Source of the DNA: Nitrospirales bacterium
GTDB lineage: Bacteria > Nitrospirota > Nitrospiria > Nitrospirales > UBA8639
Assembly: GCA_029261305.1 (NCBI GenBank)
Contig: JAJDBO010000071.1
Span: 1-6,687, forward strand
Reading direction: 5' to 3'
DNA length: 6,687 bases
Shown: in pieces, positions 1-6,687 of the stretch
Position numbering within the stretch: the stretch's first letter is position 1
Layout: each line of letters begins with the position of its first letter
The notes under the pieces: model-generated
What the model was told of the DNA's origin: nothing
The model's input: the letters and a program-made list of their open reading frames with translations, nothing else
Databases searched by the model: none
Translations under genes and position numbers: made by a program

Positions 1-365
<365 letters not shown>

Positions 366-401
366 ATCCGAACACATCGGTTTTCTCACGAGTGTTTAAC
401 T

Positions 402-408
402 AGGAGGG
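402..408 (+). promoter_or_regulatory. Shine-Dalgarno site of rpoC
   Basis: AGGAGGG lies 7 nt upstream of the TTG at 416. It is a near-perfect anti-SD match at ideal spacing. It decides the rpoC start in favour of TTG, because no in-frame ATG lies near it; the first in-frame ATG is codon 20. Confidence 0.85.
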
Positions 409-415
409 TAGAACC

Positions 416-3400
416 TTGGAAAGCATTTATGCGCTGTTTGAAAAGCCACGCGATGCCGTGTCCTTTGATGCGATGCGTATTCGAATTGCTTCACCAGAAA
501 AAATTCGCTCGTGGTCCTATGGAGAAGTCAAAAAACCCGAGACGATTAATTACCGGTCCTTTAAGCCTGAAAAGGACGGGTTGTTTTGTGCCAAAATTTT
601 TGGCCCAACAAAAGACTGGGAATGTAATTGCGGCAAATATAAGCGGATGAAGCATCGCGGTATTGTCTGTGATAAATGCGGGGTTGAGGTCATCCAGTCG
701 AAGGTCAGGCGGGAGCGTATGGGGCATATTGAGCTTGCTGCTTCGGTTGCCCACATTTGGTTTTTAAAGGGAGTGCCTAGTCGTATTGGGATTCTGTTGG
801 ATATGAGTCTCAAGCAGTTGGAGAAAATACTCTACTTCGAAGCTTATGTGGTTCTTGATCCCGGTGATACGCCTCTGAAGGAAAAGGAACTTTTAACAGA
901 GGAGCGATATCGAGAGTTATTTGATGAATATGGATCTCAGGGATTTCGTGTTGGGATCGGTGCCGAAGCCATTCGTGAATTATTACGGCAGATCGATATC
1001 GAAGCCTTATGGGATGAGCGCCATGAAAAAGTTAGAACGACGACCTCTGCCGCGAATATCAAAAAACTTACTAAACGCTTAAAGGTCATTGAAGCCTTCC
1101 ATAAATCTGGAAATAAGCCTGAGTGGATGATTATGGATGTCATCCCTGTCCTTCCACCGGAACTGCGTCCCCTCGTCCCCTTAGATGGCGGACGGTTTGC
1201 GACTTCGGATTTGAATGACCTCTATCGGCGCGTCATCAATCGGAACAATCGGTTGAAGCGTTTAGTTGAGTTGAAGGCACCAGGTGTGATCATCCGCAAT
1301 GAAATGAGAATGTTGCAAGAAGCTGTGGATGCGCTGTTTGATAATGGGCGACGTGGAAGAACTATTCGTGGTGCTAACAAGCGGCCGCTTAAATCCTTGA
1401 GTGATATGTTGAAAGGTAAGCAGGGGCGATTTCGGCAAAACTTGTTAGGAAAACGCGTCGATTACTCCGGCCGGTCAGTCATCGTTGTGGGGCCAGAGCT
1501 CAAGTTGAATCAATGCGGGTTGCCGAAGAAAATGGCGCTTGAACTCTTTAAGCCATTTATCTTTCATAAATTGGAAGAACGTGGTGCGGCGACAACTATT
1601 AAAAGCGCAAAACGTCTTGTGGAAAAAGAACGACCAGAAGTCTGGGATGTGTTGGATGAGGTCATTCGTGAGCACCCGGTGATCTTGAATCGTGCCCCAA
1701 CGCTTCATCGTTTAGGCATGCAGGCCTTTGATCCTGTATTGGTCGAAGGGAAAGCCATTCGCTTACATCCACTAGTCTGTGCGGCATTTAATGCCGATTT
1801 TGACGGTGATCAAATGGCCGTTCATGTCCCGCTCTCGGTTGAGGCCCAAATTGAGGCTCGAGTCTTGATGATGGCCATTAATAACGTGTTGTCTCCGGCC
1901 AATGGTCGGCCGTTGGCCATTCCTTCCCAGGATATGGTGTTGGGATGTTATTGGTTAACCCAGGTAAATGACGGCGCCAAAGGTGAGGGAAAAATTCTAT
2001 ACTCAAATGAGGAAGTGAGAATTGCCTACGATGCAGGGGAGCTTGACGAGCAGGCAAAAGTCAAAGTTCGCATCAAAGGTGAGTTGATTGATACAACAGT
2101 TGGAAGGGTGATCTTTGGCGAAATTCTTCCTCCCACCGTTGATTTTTCCCACGTCAATCAGGTGATGACAAAAAAGGAAATGACGAAACTTATTGATTCT
2201 GTCTATCGTAAGGCAGGTCTTCATGAAACCGTCATTATGTTGGATAAACTCAAGGAGATTGGGTTCTCCTATGCCACGAAAGCTGGCGTTTCAATTTGCA
2301 TCGATAACATGCATATTCCCACAAAGAAGGGGGTCTTAATCGAAGGCGCCAAAAAAGCCGTGGGTGAAGTTGAGGTGCAATATAGTGAAGGGTTGATCAC
2401 GAATGGTGAACGATATAACAAGGTCATCGATATCTGGGCACATGTGAGTGAGCAGGTGGCCAATGAGATGATGAGTGAAATTCGTGCGGGTGGTGGCCAA
2501 GGACCAGAAGACACTCTCAATCCGATTTTCATGATGGCGGATTCTGGCGCTAGAGGAAGCTCTCAGCAAATTCGTCAGCTTGGGGGAATGCGTGGTTTGA
2601 TGGCGAAACCGTCAGGTGAAATTATTGAAACGCCTATCACGGCAAATTTCCGTGAAGGGTTGACCGTGTTGCAGTACTTTATTTCCACACATGGTGCAAG
2701 AAAAGGATTGGCTGATACCGCTTTGAAAACTGCCAATTCAGGGTATTTGACTAGGCGTCTTGTGGATATTGCTCAAGACGTTATTGTGAGTACGGAGGAT
2801 TGCTTAACGACGGACGGAATTGATGTTTCTGCCTTAGTCGAAGGTGGTGAAATCATTGAGCCTTTAGAAGAACGGATTTTAGGGAGACTGGCTGCCGGGG
2901 ATATTCTTGATCCCGTCACTAATGAAGTCGTGGTGAAAGGGAATCAGGAGCTTGATGAATATCAAGTGAAGGCCGTCGTGGAATCTGGAATTGATCATAT
3001 TAAAATCCGGTCTGTATTAACCTGTCAGGCTCGGTGGGGTGTATGTATAAGATGTTATGGTCGTGATCTTGCTCGTGGGCGACTCGTTGAATTGGGTGAG
3101 CCCGTTGGGGTTATTGCGGCTCAATCCATTGGTGAGCCGGGTACGCAGTTGACTATGAGAACCTTCCATATCGGTGGTACTGCGAGTAAAGTTGTGGAGC
3201 AGAGCGTTGTGGAATCTAGGCATGATGGTGTGCTGAAGTATTTAAGTTTTGATGCTAAGAAAAACACGGACTATCATAGCAGCCAAATGGCCGTAAAGAA
3301 TAAACAAGGCGAGTGGGTAGTCATGAATCGGAATGCCAAAATCGCGGTGTATGACGATTCTGGGCGTGAGCGTGAAAAATATCCAGTGGTCTACGGTGCC

Positions 3401-4591
3401 AAAATCAAAGTGAAAGATGGCGATCGTGTTACGGTCGGGGAGAAGCTTGTTGAGTGGGATCCGTATACCCTTACCATTCTGACTGAAGTCGGTGGAAAAA
3501 TTGCCTATGGTGATATCACCGAGGGAATCACGATGAAGGAAGAAGTCGATGAAATCACTGGGCTTTCACGGAAGGTGGTTATTGAGCAGGCAGGGACAAA
3601 CCTCCGTCCACGTATTTCATTGAAAGACGAATCAGGCAAAACAGCGAAGTTGCCATCCGCTGGATCTTCTGCCAGATATCTTCTTCCGGTGGGCGCGCAT
3701 ATTTTTGTGGAAAAGGGAGCTCTTGTGCATCCTGGAGATGTGCTTGCCAAGATTCCACGAGAAACCACCAAGACGAAAGATATTACAGGTGGTTTGCCTC
3801 GCGTTGCTGAACTCTTTGAGGCGAGGAAACCAAAAGAACAAGCGGTGATTAGTGAAATCGATGGAGAAGTATCTTTTGGTGGGTTTGTGAAAGGCCTTCG
3901 AAAGGTTACTGTTGACAATAAAATGGGGGATGTGAAGGAGTACTTCATCCCAAGAGGAAAGCATGTCAATGTGCATGAGGGTGATTGGGTGCGTGCGGGA
4001 GAGCCCTTAATGGATGGTTCCGCAAATCCACATGATATTCTTGCCGTATTGGGGCCTCGTGAATTGCAGCGATACTTGGTGAATCAAGTCCAGGAGGTCT
4101 ATCGACTCCAGGGTGTCTCTATCAATGATAAGCACATTGAAATCATTGCCCGGCAAATGTTGAAAAAAATTAGGATTGAAGATCCTGGGGATTCGAGTTT
4201 CTTGCCAGGATCCCAGGTCGGACGTTTTGCCTTTATGGATGAAAATCAAAGAGTGCTTGCTGAAGGTGGCCAACCCGCAATTGGGAAGCCGGTATTGTTG
4301 GGCATAACCAAAGCTTCGTTAAGCACGGATAGCTTTATCTCTGGCGCCTCTTTCCAAGAAACAACGAGGGTACTCACTGAGGCGGCGATTAACGGTCGCA
4401 TCGATGATCTTCGTGGTTTGAAAGAAAATGTGATTGTTGGGCGATTGATCCCTGCGGGGACAGGATTTTCCTTGTATCGAGAGACATTTGTCCCGCGTCC
4501 TGTTGAAACTCTTATTGAAACAGAGGTTGAAACCGTCGCTGGAAAAGCATTGCTCGAAAGTGGGAAAGATTTGCAGCCTCAGACATCATAA
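416..4591 (+). CDS. rpoC: DNA-directed RNA polymerase subunit beta' (complete, 1391 aa, TTG start)
   Basis: Beta' is the largest subunit of RNA polymerase. It carries the catalytic Mg2+ site and forms the clamp, bridge helix and trigger loop. Seen directly: zinc site 1 at C70, C72, C85 and C88; rudder/lid region with [20 protein letters not shown] around 335-354; catalytic NADFDGDQM with D461, D463 and D465; bridge helix about 744-782 ([31 protein letters not shown]); zinc site 2 at C796, C870, C877 and C880; trigger loop from [11 protein letters not shown] (911-921, H918 equivalent to E. coli H936), resuming at [18 protein letters not shown] (1122 on). Between the trigger-loop arms is an insertion of roughly 190 residues (about 925-1111), like SI3 of Proteobacteria. 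Length is close to E. coli (1407 aa). The C-terminal [17 protein letters not shown] block (1334-1350) is intact, followed by a 41-residue acidic tail. The TTG start is chosen because it sits 7 nt after AGGAGGG; an ATG start at codon 20 would remove conserved N-terminal sequence. It is probably co-transcribed with rpoB. No frameshift or missing key residue was found. Confidence 0.98.
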   Translation: MESIYALFEKPRDAVSFDAMRIRIASPEKIRSWSYGEVKKPETINYRSFKPEKDGLFCAKIFGPTKDWECNCGKYKRMKHRGIVCDKCGVEVIQSKVRRERMGHIELAASVAHIWFLKGVPSRIGILLDMSLKQLEKILYFEAYVVLDPGDTPLKEKELLTEERYRELFDEYGSQGFRVGIGAEAIRELLRQIDIEALWDERHEKVRTTTSAANIKKLTKRLKVIEAFHKSGNKPEWMIMDVIPVLPPELRPLVPLDGGRFATSDLNDLYRRVINRNNRLKRLVELKAPGVIIRNEMRMLQEAVDALFDNGRRGRTIRGANKRPLKSLSDMLKGKQGRFRQNLLGKRVDYSGRSVIVVGPELKLNQCGLPKKMALELFKPFIFHKLEERGAATTIKSAKRLVEKERPEVWDVLDEVIREHPVILNRAPTLHRLGMQAFDPVLVEGKAIRLHPLVCAAFNADFDGDQMAVHVPLSVEAQIEARVLMMAINNVLSPANGRPLAIPSQDMVLGCYWLTQVNDGAKGEGKILYSNEEVRIAYDAGELDEQAKVKVRIKGELIDTTVGRVIFGEILPPTVDFSHVNQVMTKKEMTKLIDSVYRKAGLHETVIMLDKLKEIGFSYATKAGVSICIDNMHIPTKKGVLIEGAKKAVGEVEVQYSEGLITNGERYNKVIDIWAHVSEQVANEMMSEIRAGGGQGPEDTLNPIFMMADSGARGSSQQIRQLGGMRGLMAKPSGEIIETPITANFREGLTVLQYFISTHGARKGLADTALKTANSGYLTRRLVDIAQDVIVSTEDCLTTDGIDVSALVEGGEIIEPLEERILGRLAAGDILDPVTNEVVVKGNQELDEYQVKAVVESGIDHIKIRSVLTCQARWGVCIRCYGRDLARGRLVELGEPVGVIAAQSIGEPGTQLTMRTFHIGGTASKVVEQSVVESRHDGVLKYLSFDAKKNTDYHSSQMAVKNKQGEWVVMNRNAKIAVYDDSGREREKYPVVYGAKIKVKDGDRVTVGEKLVEWDPYTLTILTEVGGKIAYGDITEGITMKEEVDEITGLSRKVVIEQAGTNLRPRISLKDESGKTAKLPSAGSSARYLLPVGAHIFVEKGALVHPGDVLAKIPRETTKTKDITGGLPRVAELFEARKPKEQAVISEIDGEVSFGGFVKGLRKVTVDNKMGDVKEYFIPRGKHVNVHEGDWVRAGEPLMDGSANPHDILAVLGPRELQRYLVNQVQEVYRLQGVSINDKHIEIIARQMLKKIRIEDPGDSSFLPGSQVGRFAFMDENQRVLAEGGQPAIGKPVLLGITKASLSTDSFISGASFQETTRVLTEAAINGRIDDLRGLKENVIVGRLIPAGTGFSLYRETFVPRPVETLIETEVETVAGKALLESGKDLQPQTS

Positions 4592-4617
4592 ATGTTTGAG
4601 TTTATGCTGTTTTTCTA

Positions 4618-4647
4618 TTGACAGTAGAGAGGCCCATGAATTACAAT
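4618..4647 (+). promoter_or_regulatory. Probable sigma70-type promoter of the rpsL-rpsG-fusA (str) operon
   Basis: The -35 hexamer TTGACA (4618-4623) is a perfect consensus match. After an 18-nt spacer comes TACAAT (4642-4647), matching 5 of 6 bases of TATAAT. The predicted +1 is near G4653/G4654, giving a leader of about 62 nt before rpsL. The segment between -10 and +1 (CCGCCGG, 4648-4654) is entirely G/C; in E. coli such discriminators mark ppGpp/DksA-repressed ribosomal promoters. The site lies 27 nt after the rpoC stop, where an operon boundary is expected. The match is seen directly; promoter activity and stringent control are inferred. I see no convincing terminator between rpoC and this site, so read-through from rpoBC may add to expression. 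Confidence 0.75.
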
Positions 4648-4668
4648 CCGCCGGTTGCCCGCTACGTG

Positions 4669-4684
4669 TGTGCCATAATGCACA
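4669..4684 (+). other. Small inverted repeat in the rpsL leader
   Basis: TGTGC (4669-4673) and GCACA (4680-4684) are perfect complements around the 6-nt loop CATAAT. The repeat lies inside the predicted 5' leader, 18 nt upstream of the rpsL SD. A 5-bp stem is weak and may be chance. If real, it could be part of a translational control element. The loop CATAAT also resembles a -10 box, but no -35 sits at suitable spacing. Confidence 0.25.
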
Positions 4685-4702
4685 AATAATGTGAGTTGTT
4701 AA

Positions 4703-4708
4703 AGGTGA
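4703..4708 (+). promoter_or_regulatory. Shine-Dalgarno site of rpsL
   Basis: AGGTGA pairs with the 5' part of the anti-SD (the GGTGA half of GGAGGTGA) and ends 7 nt before the ATG at 4716. It supports the chosen rpsL start. It is weaker than the SDs of rpoC and fusA. Confidence 0.6.
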
Positions 4709-4715
4709 GATATTC

Positions 4716-5087
4716 ATGCCAACAGTGAATCAATTGGTTAGGAAGGGGCGAAAGCCTCCAAAGTTTAAAAGTAAGAGTCCAGCATTAAATAGTTGCCCTC
4801 AAAGACGGGGTGTGTGCTTGAGGGTGTATACCACAACCCCAAAGAAGCCAAATTCTGCTCTGCGTAAAGTCGCAAGAGTTCGTTTGACCACTGGAGTGGA
4901 GGTGACGACGTATATTCCTGGTATGGGCCACAATCTTCAGGAGCATTCGATTGTGCTTGTACGCGGCGGTCGGGTGAAGGATTTGCCTGGTGTGCGGTAT
5001 CATCTTGTTCGTGGGGCATTAGATGCTGTTGGTGTGGCTAATCGAAAGAAGGGCCGATCCAAGTATGGGGCAAAGAAGCCTAAGTAG
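4716..5087 (+). CDS. rpsL: 30S ribosomal protein S12 (complete, 123 aa)
   Basis: S12 sits at the 30S decoding centre, monitors codon-anticodon pairing and is the classical site of streptomycin-resistance mutations. Seen directly: [12 protein letters not shown] at the N-terminus; [25 protein letters not shown] split as CPQRRGVC (27-34) and [11 protein letters not shown] (41-51); [26 protein letters not shown] (71-96); and the basic tail [10 protein letters not shown]. The two loops that contact the decoding site are intact. K43 and K88, whose changes give streptomycin resistance in other bacteria, are wild type, and D89, the residue methylthiolated by RimO in E. coli, is present. The length matches the family (about 124 aa). 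It has an ATG start with an AGGTGA SD at 7 nt. It is the first gene of the str operon behind the promoter at 4618-4647, with rpsG 62 nt downstream. No anomalies. Confidence 0.99.
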   Translation: MPTVNQLVRKGRKPPKFKSKSPALNSCPQRRGVCLRVYTTTPKKPNSALRKVARVRLTTGVEVTTYIPGMGHNLQEHSIVLVRGGRVKDLPGVRYHLVRGALDAVGVANRKKGRSKYGAKKPK

Positions 5088-5128
5088 TGGCTTTCGGTCG
5101 AGTTAAGTTTTTATTTTGAATGATTTTT

Positions 5129-5134
5129 AAGGGA
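5129..5134 (+). promoter_or_regulatory. Weak, distant SD-like sequence upstream of rpsG
   Basis: AAGGGA is the only purine-rich SD-like run before rpsG. It lies 15 nt from the ATG at 5150, which is long for an efficient SD. The rpsG start is still secure because an in-frame TAA (5144-5146) sits two codons upstream of the ATG and excludes any earlier start. Translation may depend on coupling to rpsL, as known for S7 in E. coli, but no S7-binding fold can be recognised by eye in the 62-nt spacer. Confidence 0.35.
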
Positions 5135-5149
5135 TTGGGCGAATAACAT

Positions 5150-5620
5150 ATGGCACGTGGACAGAGTGCAGACCATAGGACTCCGCCGCCGGACTCTAAA
5201 TTTAAGGACCAGTTGTTGGGTAAGTTTATTAATATCCTTATGACTCGCGGTAAGAAGAGCACGGCTCAAGGGGTATGTTATGGGGCGCTCGACTTGGTTC
5301 AGTCGAAATCTGGTGGTGATCCGTTAAAAGTTTTCCATGCCGCGCTTGGTAATGTGAAGCCGATGGTTGAGGTGAAGTCGCGCCGTGTCGGTGGTGCTTC
5401 ATATCAGGTTCCAGTTGAAATCCGGCCAGTTCGTCAAATGGCCTTAGCTTTCCGCTGGATTAAGCAGAGCGCGCGTTCTCGATCTGGTCGAAGTATGGAA
5501 GAGAAGTTGGCTGCTGAACTTATGGATGCAGCGAACAGTGCGGGTGCTGCTGTGAAGAAGCGTGACGAAACGCATCGGATGGCTGAGGCTAATCGGGCGT
5601 TTGCTCACTATCGTTGGTAA
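5150..5620 (+). CDS. rpsG: 30S ribosomal protein S7 (complete, 156 aa)
   Basis: S7 is a primary 16S rRNA-binding protein that nucleates assembly of the 30S head and lines the E site. Seen directly: [10 protein letters not shown] and GKKSTAQG (helix 1 region, 22-41); the beta-hairpin [21 protein letters not shown] (73-93, first and last residues of the conserved block); RWIKQSAR; and the C-terminal signature [24 protein letters not shown], here 133-156. Length equals the E. coli-type 156 aa. The N-terminal tail ([18 protein letters not shown]) has the usual length but is less basic than the common MPRRR form. The start is fixed by an in-frame stop at 5144-5146; the SD is weak. In E. coli S7 represses its own operon by binding the rpsL-rpsG spacer; whether this happens here is not visible. 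It lies between rpsL and fusA as in most bacteria. Confidence 0.98.
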   Translation: MARGQSADHRTPPPDSKFKDQLLGKFINILMTRGKKSTAQGVCYGALDLVQSKSGGDPLKVFHAALGNVKPMVEVKSRRVGGASYQVPVEIRPVRQMALAFRWIKQSARSRSGRSMEEKLAAELMDAANSAGAAVKKRDETHRMAEANRAFAHYRW

Positions 5621-5679
5621 TTTGTGGGATGGTTTTGGTGTTCGGCCTGCCCTGTAATTTCCTGGCGTACATCCAGCTT

Positions 5680-5685
5680 TATAAT
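5680..5685 (+). promoter_or_regulatory. Possible -10 element upstream of fusA
   Basis: A perfect TATAAT sits in the 120-nt rpsG-fusA gap, followed by an A/T-rich run, and would place a start near 5691-5693. No recognisable -35 lies 16-18 nt upstream (ATTTCC/TTTCCT) and there is no extended TGn. A perfect hexamer can occur by chance in A/T-rich spacers, so this is at most a weak secondary promoter for fusA. Confidence 0.25.
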
Positions 5686-5726
5686 TGAATATTAAAATTT
5701 TTGTCTGTGCGTAGGTTTCGTGTGAG

Positions 5727-5732
5727 AAGGAG
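5727..5732 (+). promoter_or_regulatory. Shine-Dalgarno site of fusA
   Basis: AAGGAG ends 8 nt before the TTG at 5741, an ideal distance. It decides between that TTG, which is in frame with EF-G, and the out-of-frame ATG at 5736 only 3 nt downstream of the SD. Confidence 0.8.
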
Positions 5733-5740
5733 TAAATGGT

Positions 5741-6687
5741 TTGGGTAGAGACTATCCATTAGAGCGTACTCGGAATATCGGCATTATGGCGCATATTGAT
5801 GCGGGTAAAACGACTACGACTGAGCGTATTTTGTTTTATACCGGCGTGTCTCATCGAATTGGTGAGGTGCATGATGGTGCCGCTACGATGGATTGGATGG
5901 CGCAGGAGCAAGAGCGCGGGATTACGATTACCTCTGCAGCGACTACCTGTTTTTGGAAAGATCATCGAATTAATATTATTGATACTCCTGGTCACGTGGA
6001 TTTTACGGTTGAGGTTGAGCGTTCTCTCCGGGTGTTGGACGGCGCCGTGGCGGTCTTTGATTCCGTTCAGGGCGTGGAGCCTCAATCGGAAACGGTTTGG
6101 CGGCAAGCGGATAAATATAGTGTCCCTCGAATTGCTTTCTTGAATAAAATGGATCGAATGGGTGCTGACTTTTTTAATAGTATCCAGACGATTGTTGATC
6201 GCTTGGGTGCAAATCCAGTTCCGGTCCAATTGCCAATTGGTAAAGAGGCTGACTTTTTAGGGATTATTGATTTGGTGACCATGAAGGCGGTTATTTGGAA
6301 TGATGAATCGCTGGGCGCTGATTATGTTGTAGAAGAGATTCCTTCTGATTTGTTGCCGTTGGCTGAAGAGTATCGTGAGAAGATGCTTGAGGCTGTGGCT
6401 GAGTTTGATGAAGTGCTCCTTGAGCAGTATTTGAACGGTGAAACTCTTAAGGAGAGTGAAATTAGGCGAGCTATTAGGGCAGGCACGAACCAGTTAAAGG
6501 TGACTCCTGTATTGTGTGGTACTGCCTTTAAAAATAAAGGTGTCCAAACTTTGTTGGATGCGGTTATTGATCTTCTGCCTTCGCCTTTGGATGTTCCTGA
6601 GGTTGAGGGGGTGGATCCCAGTTCGGGGGAGGTCTTGTATCGCAAGGCTAATGATGATGAGCCTTTTGCTGCATTGGCCTTTAAGAT
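5741..6687 (+). CDS. fusA: Elongation factor G, N-terminal part (3' truncated by window edge, TTG start)
   Basis: EF-G is the ribosome-dependent GTPase that drives translocation and, with RRF, ribosome recycling. The frame is open from TTG 5741 to the window end: 315 codons of a family of about 690-700 aa. Seen directly: G1 AHIDAGKT (17-24, K23/T24), G2 RGIT (59-62), G3 DTPGH with catalytic His85 (81-85), G4 NKMD (135-138) and G5-like CGTAFKNKG (259-267). The EF-G-specific G' insertion spans roughly 160-255, and domain II begins near the end ([11 protein letters not shown]). The [10 protein letters not shown] and [14 protein letters not shown] blocks match canonical bacterial EF-G rather than the divergent fusA2 type. 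The TTG start is supported by AAGGAG at 8 nt and gives the expected short leader [15 protein letters not shown]; the next in-frame ATG (codon 16) would cut into the G1 strand. Domains II-V are outside the window, so fusidic-acid sites there cannot be assessed. tuf is likely to follow. Confidence 0.97.
   Translation, partial: MGRDYPLERTRNIGIMAHIDAGKTTTTERILFYTGVSHRIGEVHDGAATMDWMAQEQERGITITSAATTCFWKDHRINIIDTPGHVDFTVEVERSLRVLDGAVAVFDSVQGVEPQSETVWRQADKYSVPRIAFLNKMDRMGADFFNSIQTIVDRLGANPVPVQLPIGKEADFLGIIDLVTMKAVIWNDESLGADYVVEEIPSDLLPLAEEYREKMLEAVAEFDEVLLEQYLNGETLKESEIRRAIRAGTNQLKVTPVLCGTAFKNKGVQTLLDAVIDLLPSPLDVPEVEGVDPSSGEVLYRKANDDEPFAALAFK

Noticed and set aside
3505..3969. Long antisense open frame (154 codons) opposite rpoC
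   Set aside because: It lies wholly within the conserved beta' coding sequence on the opposite strand, has no recognisable domain and is explained as a codon-bias shadow.
4592..4621. Nine-residue mini-ORF (MFEFMLFFY) starting with ATG right after the rpoC stop codon and ending in the -35 box
   Set aside because: It has no SD at a suitable distance, is very short, overlaps the promoter and its position is explained by chance in an A/T-rich spacer.
4674..4679. CATAAT as a second -10 box for rpsL
   Set aside because: No -35-like hexamer at 16-18 nt upstream (CCGGTT region); the promoter at 4618-4647 is far better.
4488..4694. 68-codon + strand frame spanning the rpoC end and the str promoter
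   Set aside because: It is out of frame with rpoC, overlaps its conserved 3' end, has no SD support and no recognisable sequence.
5116..5144. TTGAAT in the rpsL-rpsG spacer as a -35 of an rpsG promoter
   Set aside because: No acceptable -10 at 16-18 nt; transcription would start at or inside the rpsG start region.
5759..6229. 156-codon antisense open frame opposite fusA
   Set aside because: It mirrors the GTPase-domain codons of EF-G; the + strand frame has all G motifs, so the antisense frame is a shadow.

Overview
The window is a slice of a bacterial core transcription/translation gene cluster, with all genes on the + strand: the 3' end of rpoB, complete rpoC, complete rpsL, complete rpsG, and the 5' part of fusA. 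This is the widespread bacterial order of the rpoBC operon followed by the 'str' operon (S12, S7, EF-G, usually then EF-Tu).

Layout: 1-365 is the last 120 codons of RNA polymerase beta. After a 50-nt gap with a strong Shine-Dalgarno (SD), 416-4591 encodes a full-length beta' subunit with both zinc sites, the catalytic NADFDGD motif, bridge helix, trigger loop and a large trigger-loop insertion. The 124-nt gap at 4592-4715 holds the best regulatory signal in the window: a consensus -35, an 18-nt spacer and a 5/6 -10, followed by an all-G/C discriminator. It probably starts a separate rpsL-rpsG-fusA transcript that could respond to the stringent response. rpsL is at 4716-5087, rpsG at 5150-5620, and fusA starts at 5741 and runs off the right edge after 315 codons. 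rpoC and fusA both start with TTG behind strong SDs, while rpsL and rpsG start with ATG behind weaker ones.

Function: beta and beta' form the active-site cleft of RNA polymerase. S12 and S7 are 30S proteins at the decoding centre and in the head. EF-G is the translocase that works against the 30S S12/S7 face. Their grouping couples synthesis of transcription and translation machinery.

Organism: a Gram-negative-type lineage with moderate G+C. The beta' trigger-loop insertion argues against Firmicutes and Actinobacteria. The S7 N-terminal 'PPDSK' and the EF-G start '[19 protein letters not shown]' remind me of Nitrospirota (Nitrospira-like), but this is from memory and unverified.

I see no mobile element, CRISPR array, tRNA, rRNA or accessory system, and no sign of a previously undescribed system. 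The findings are regulatory and lineage details in an otherwise ordinary, highly conserved region.
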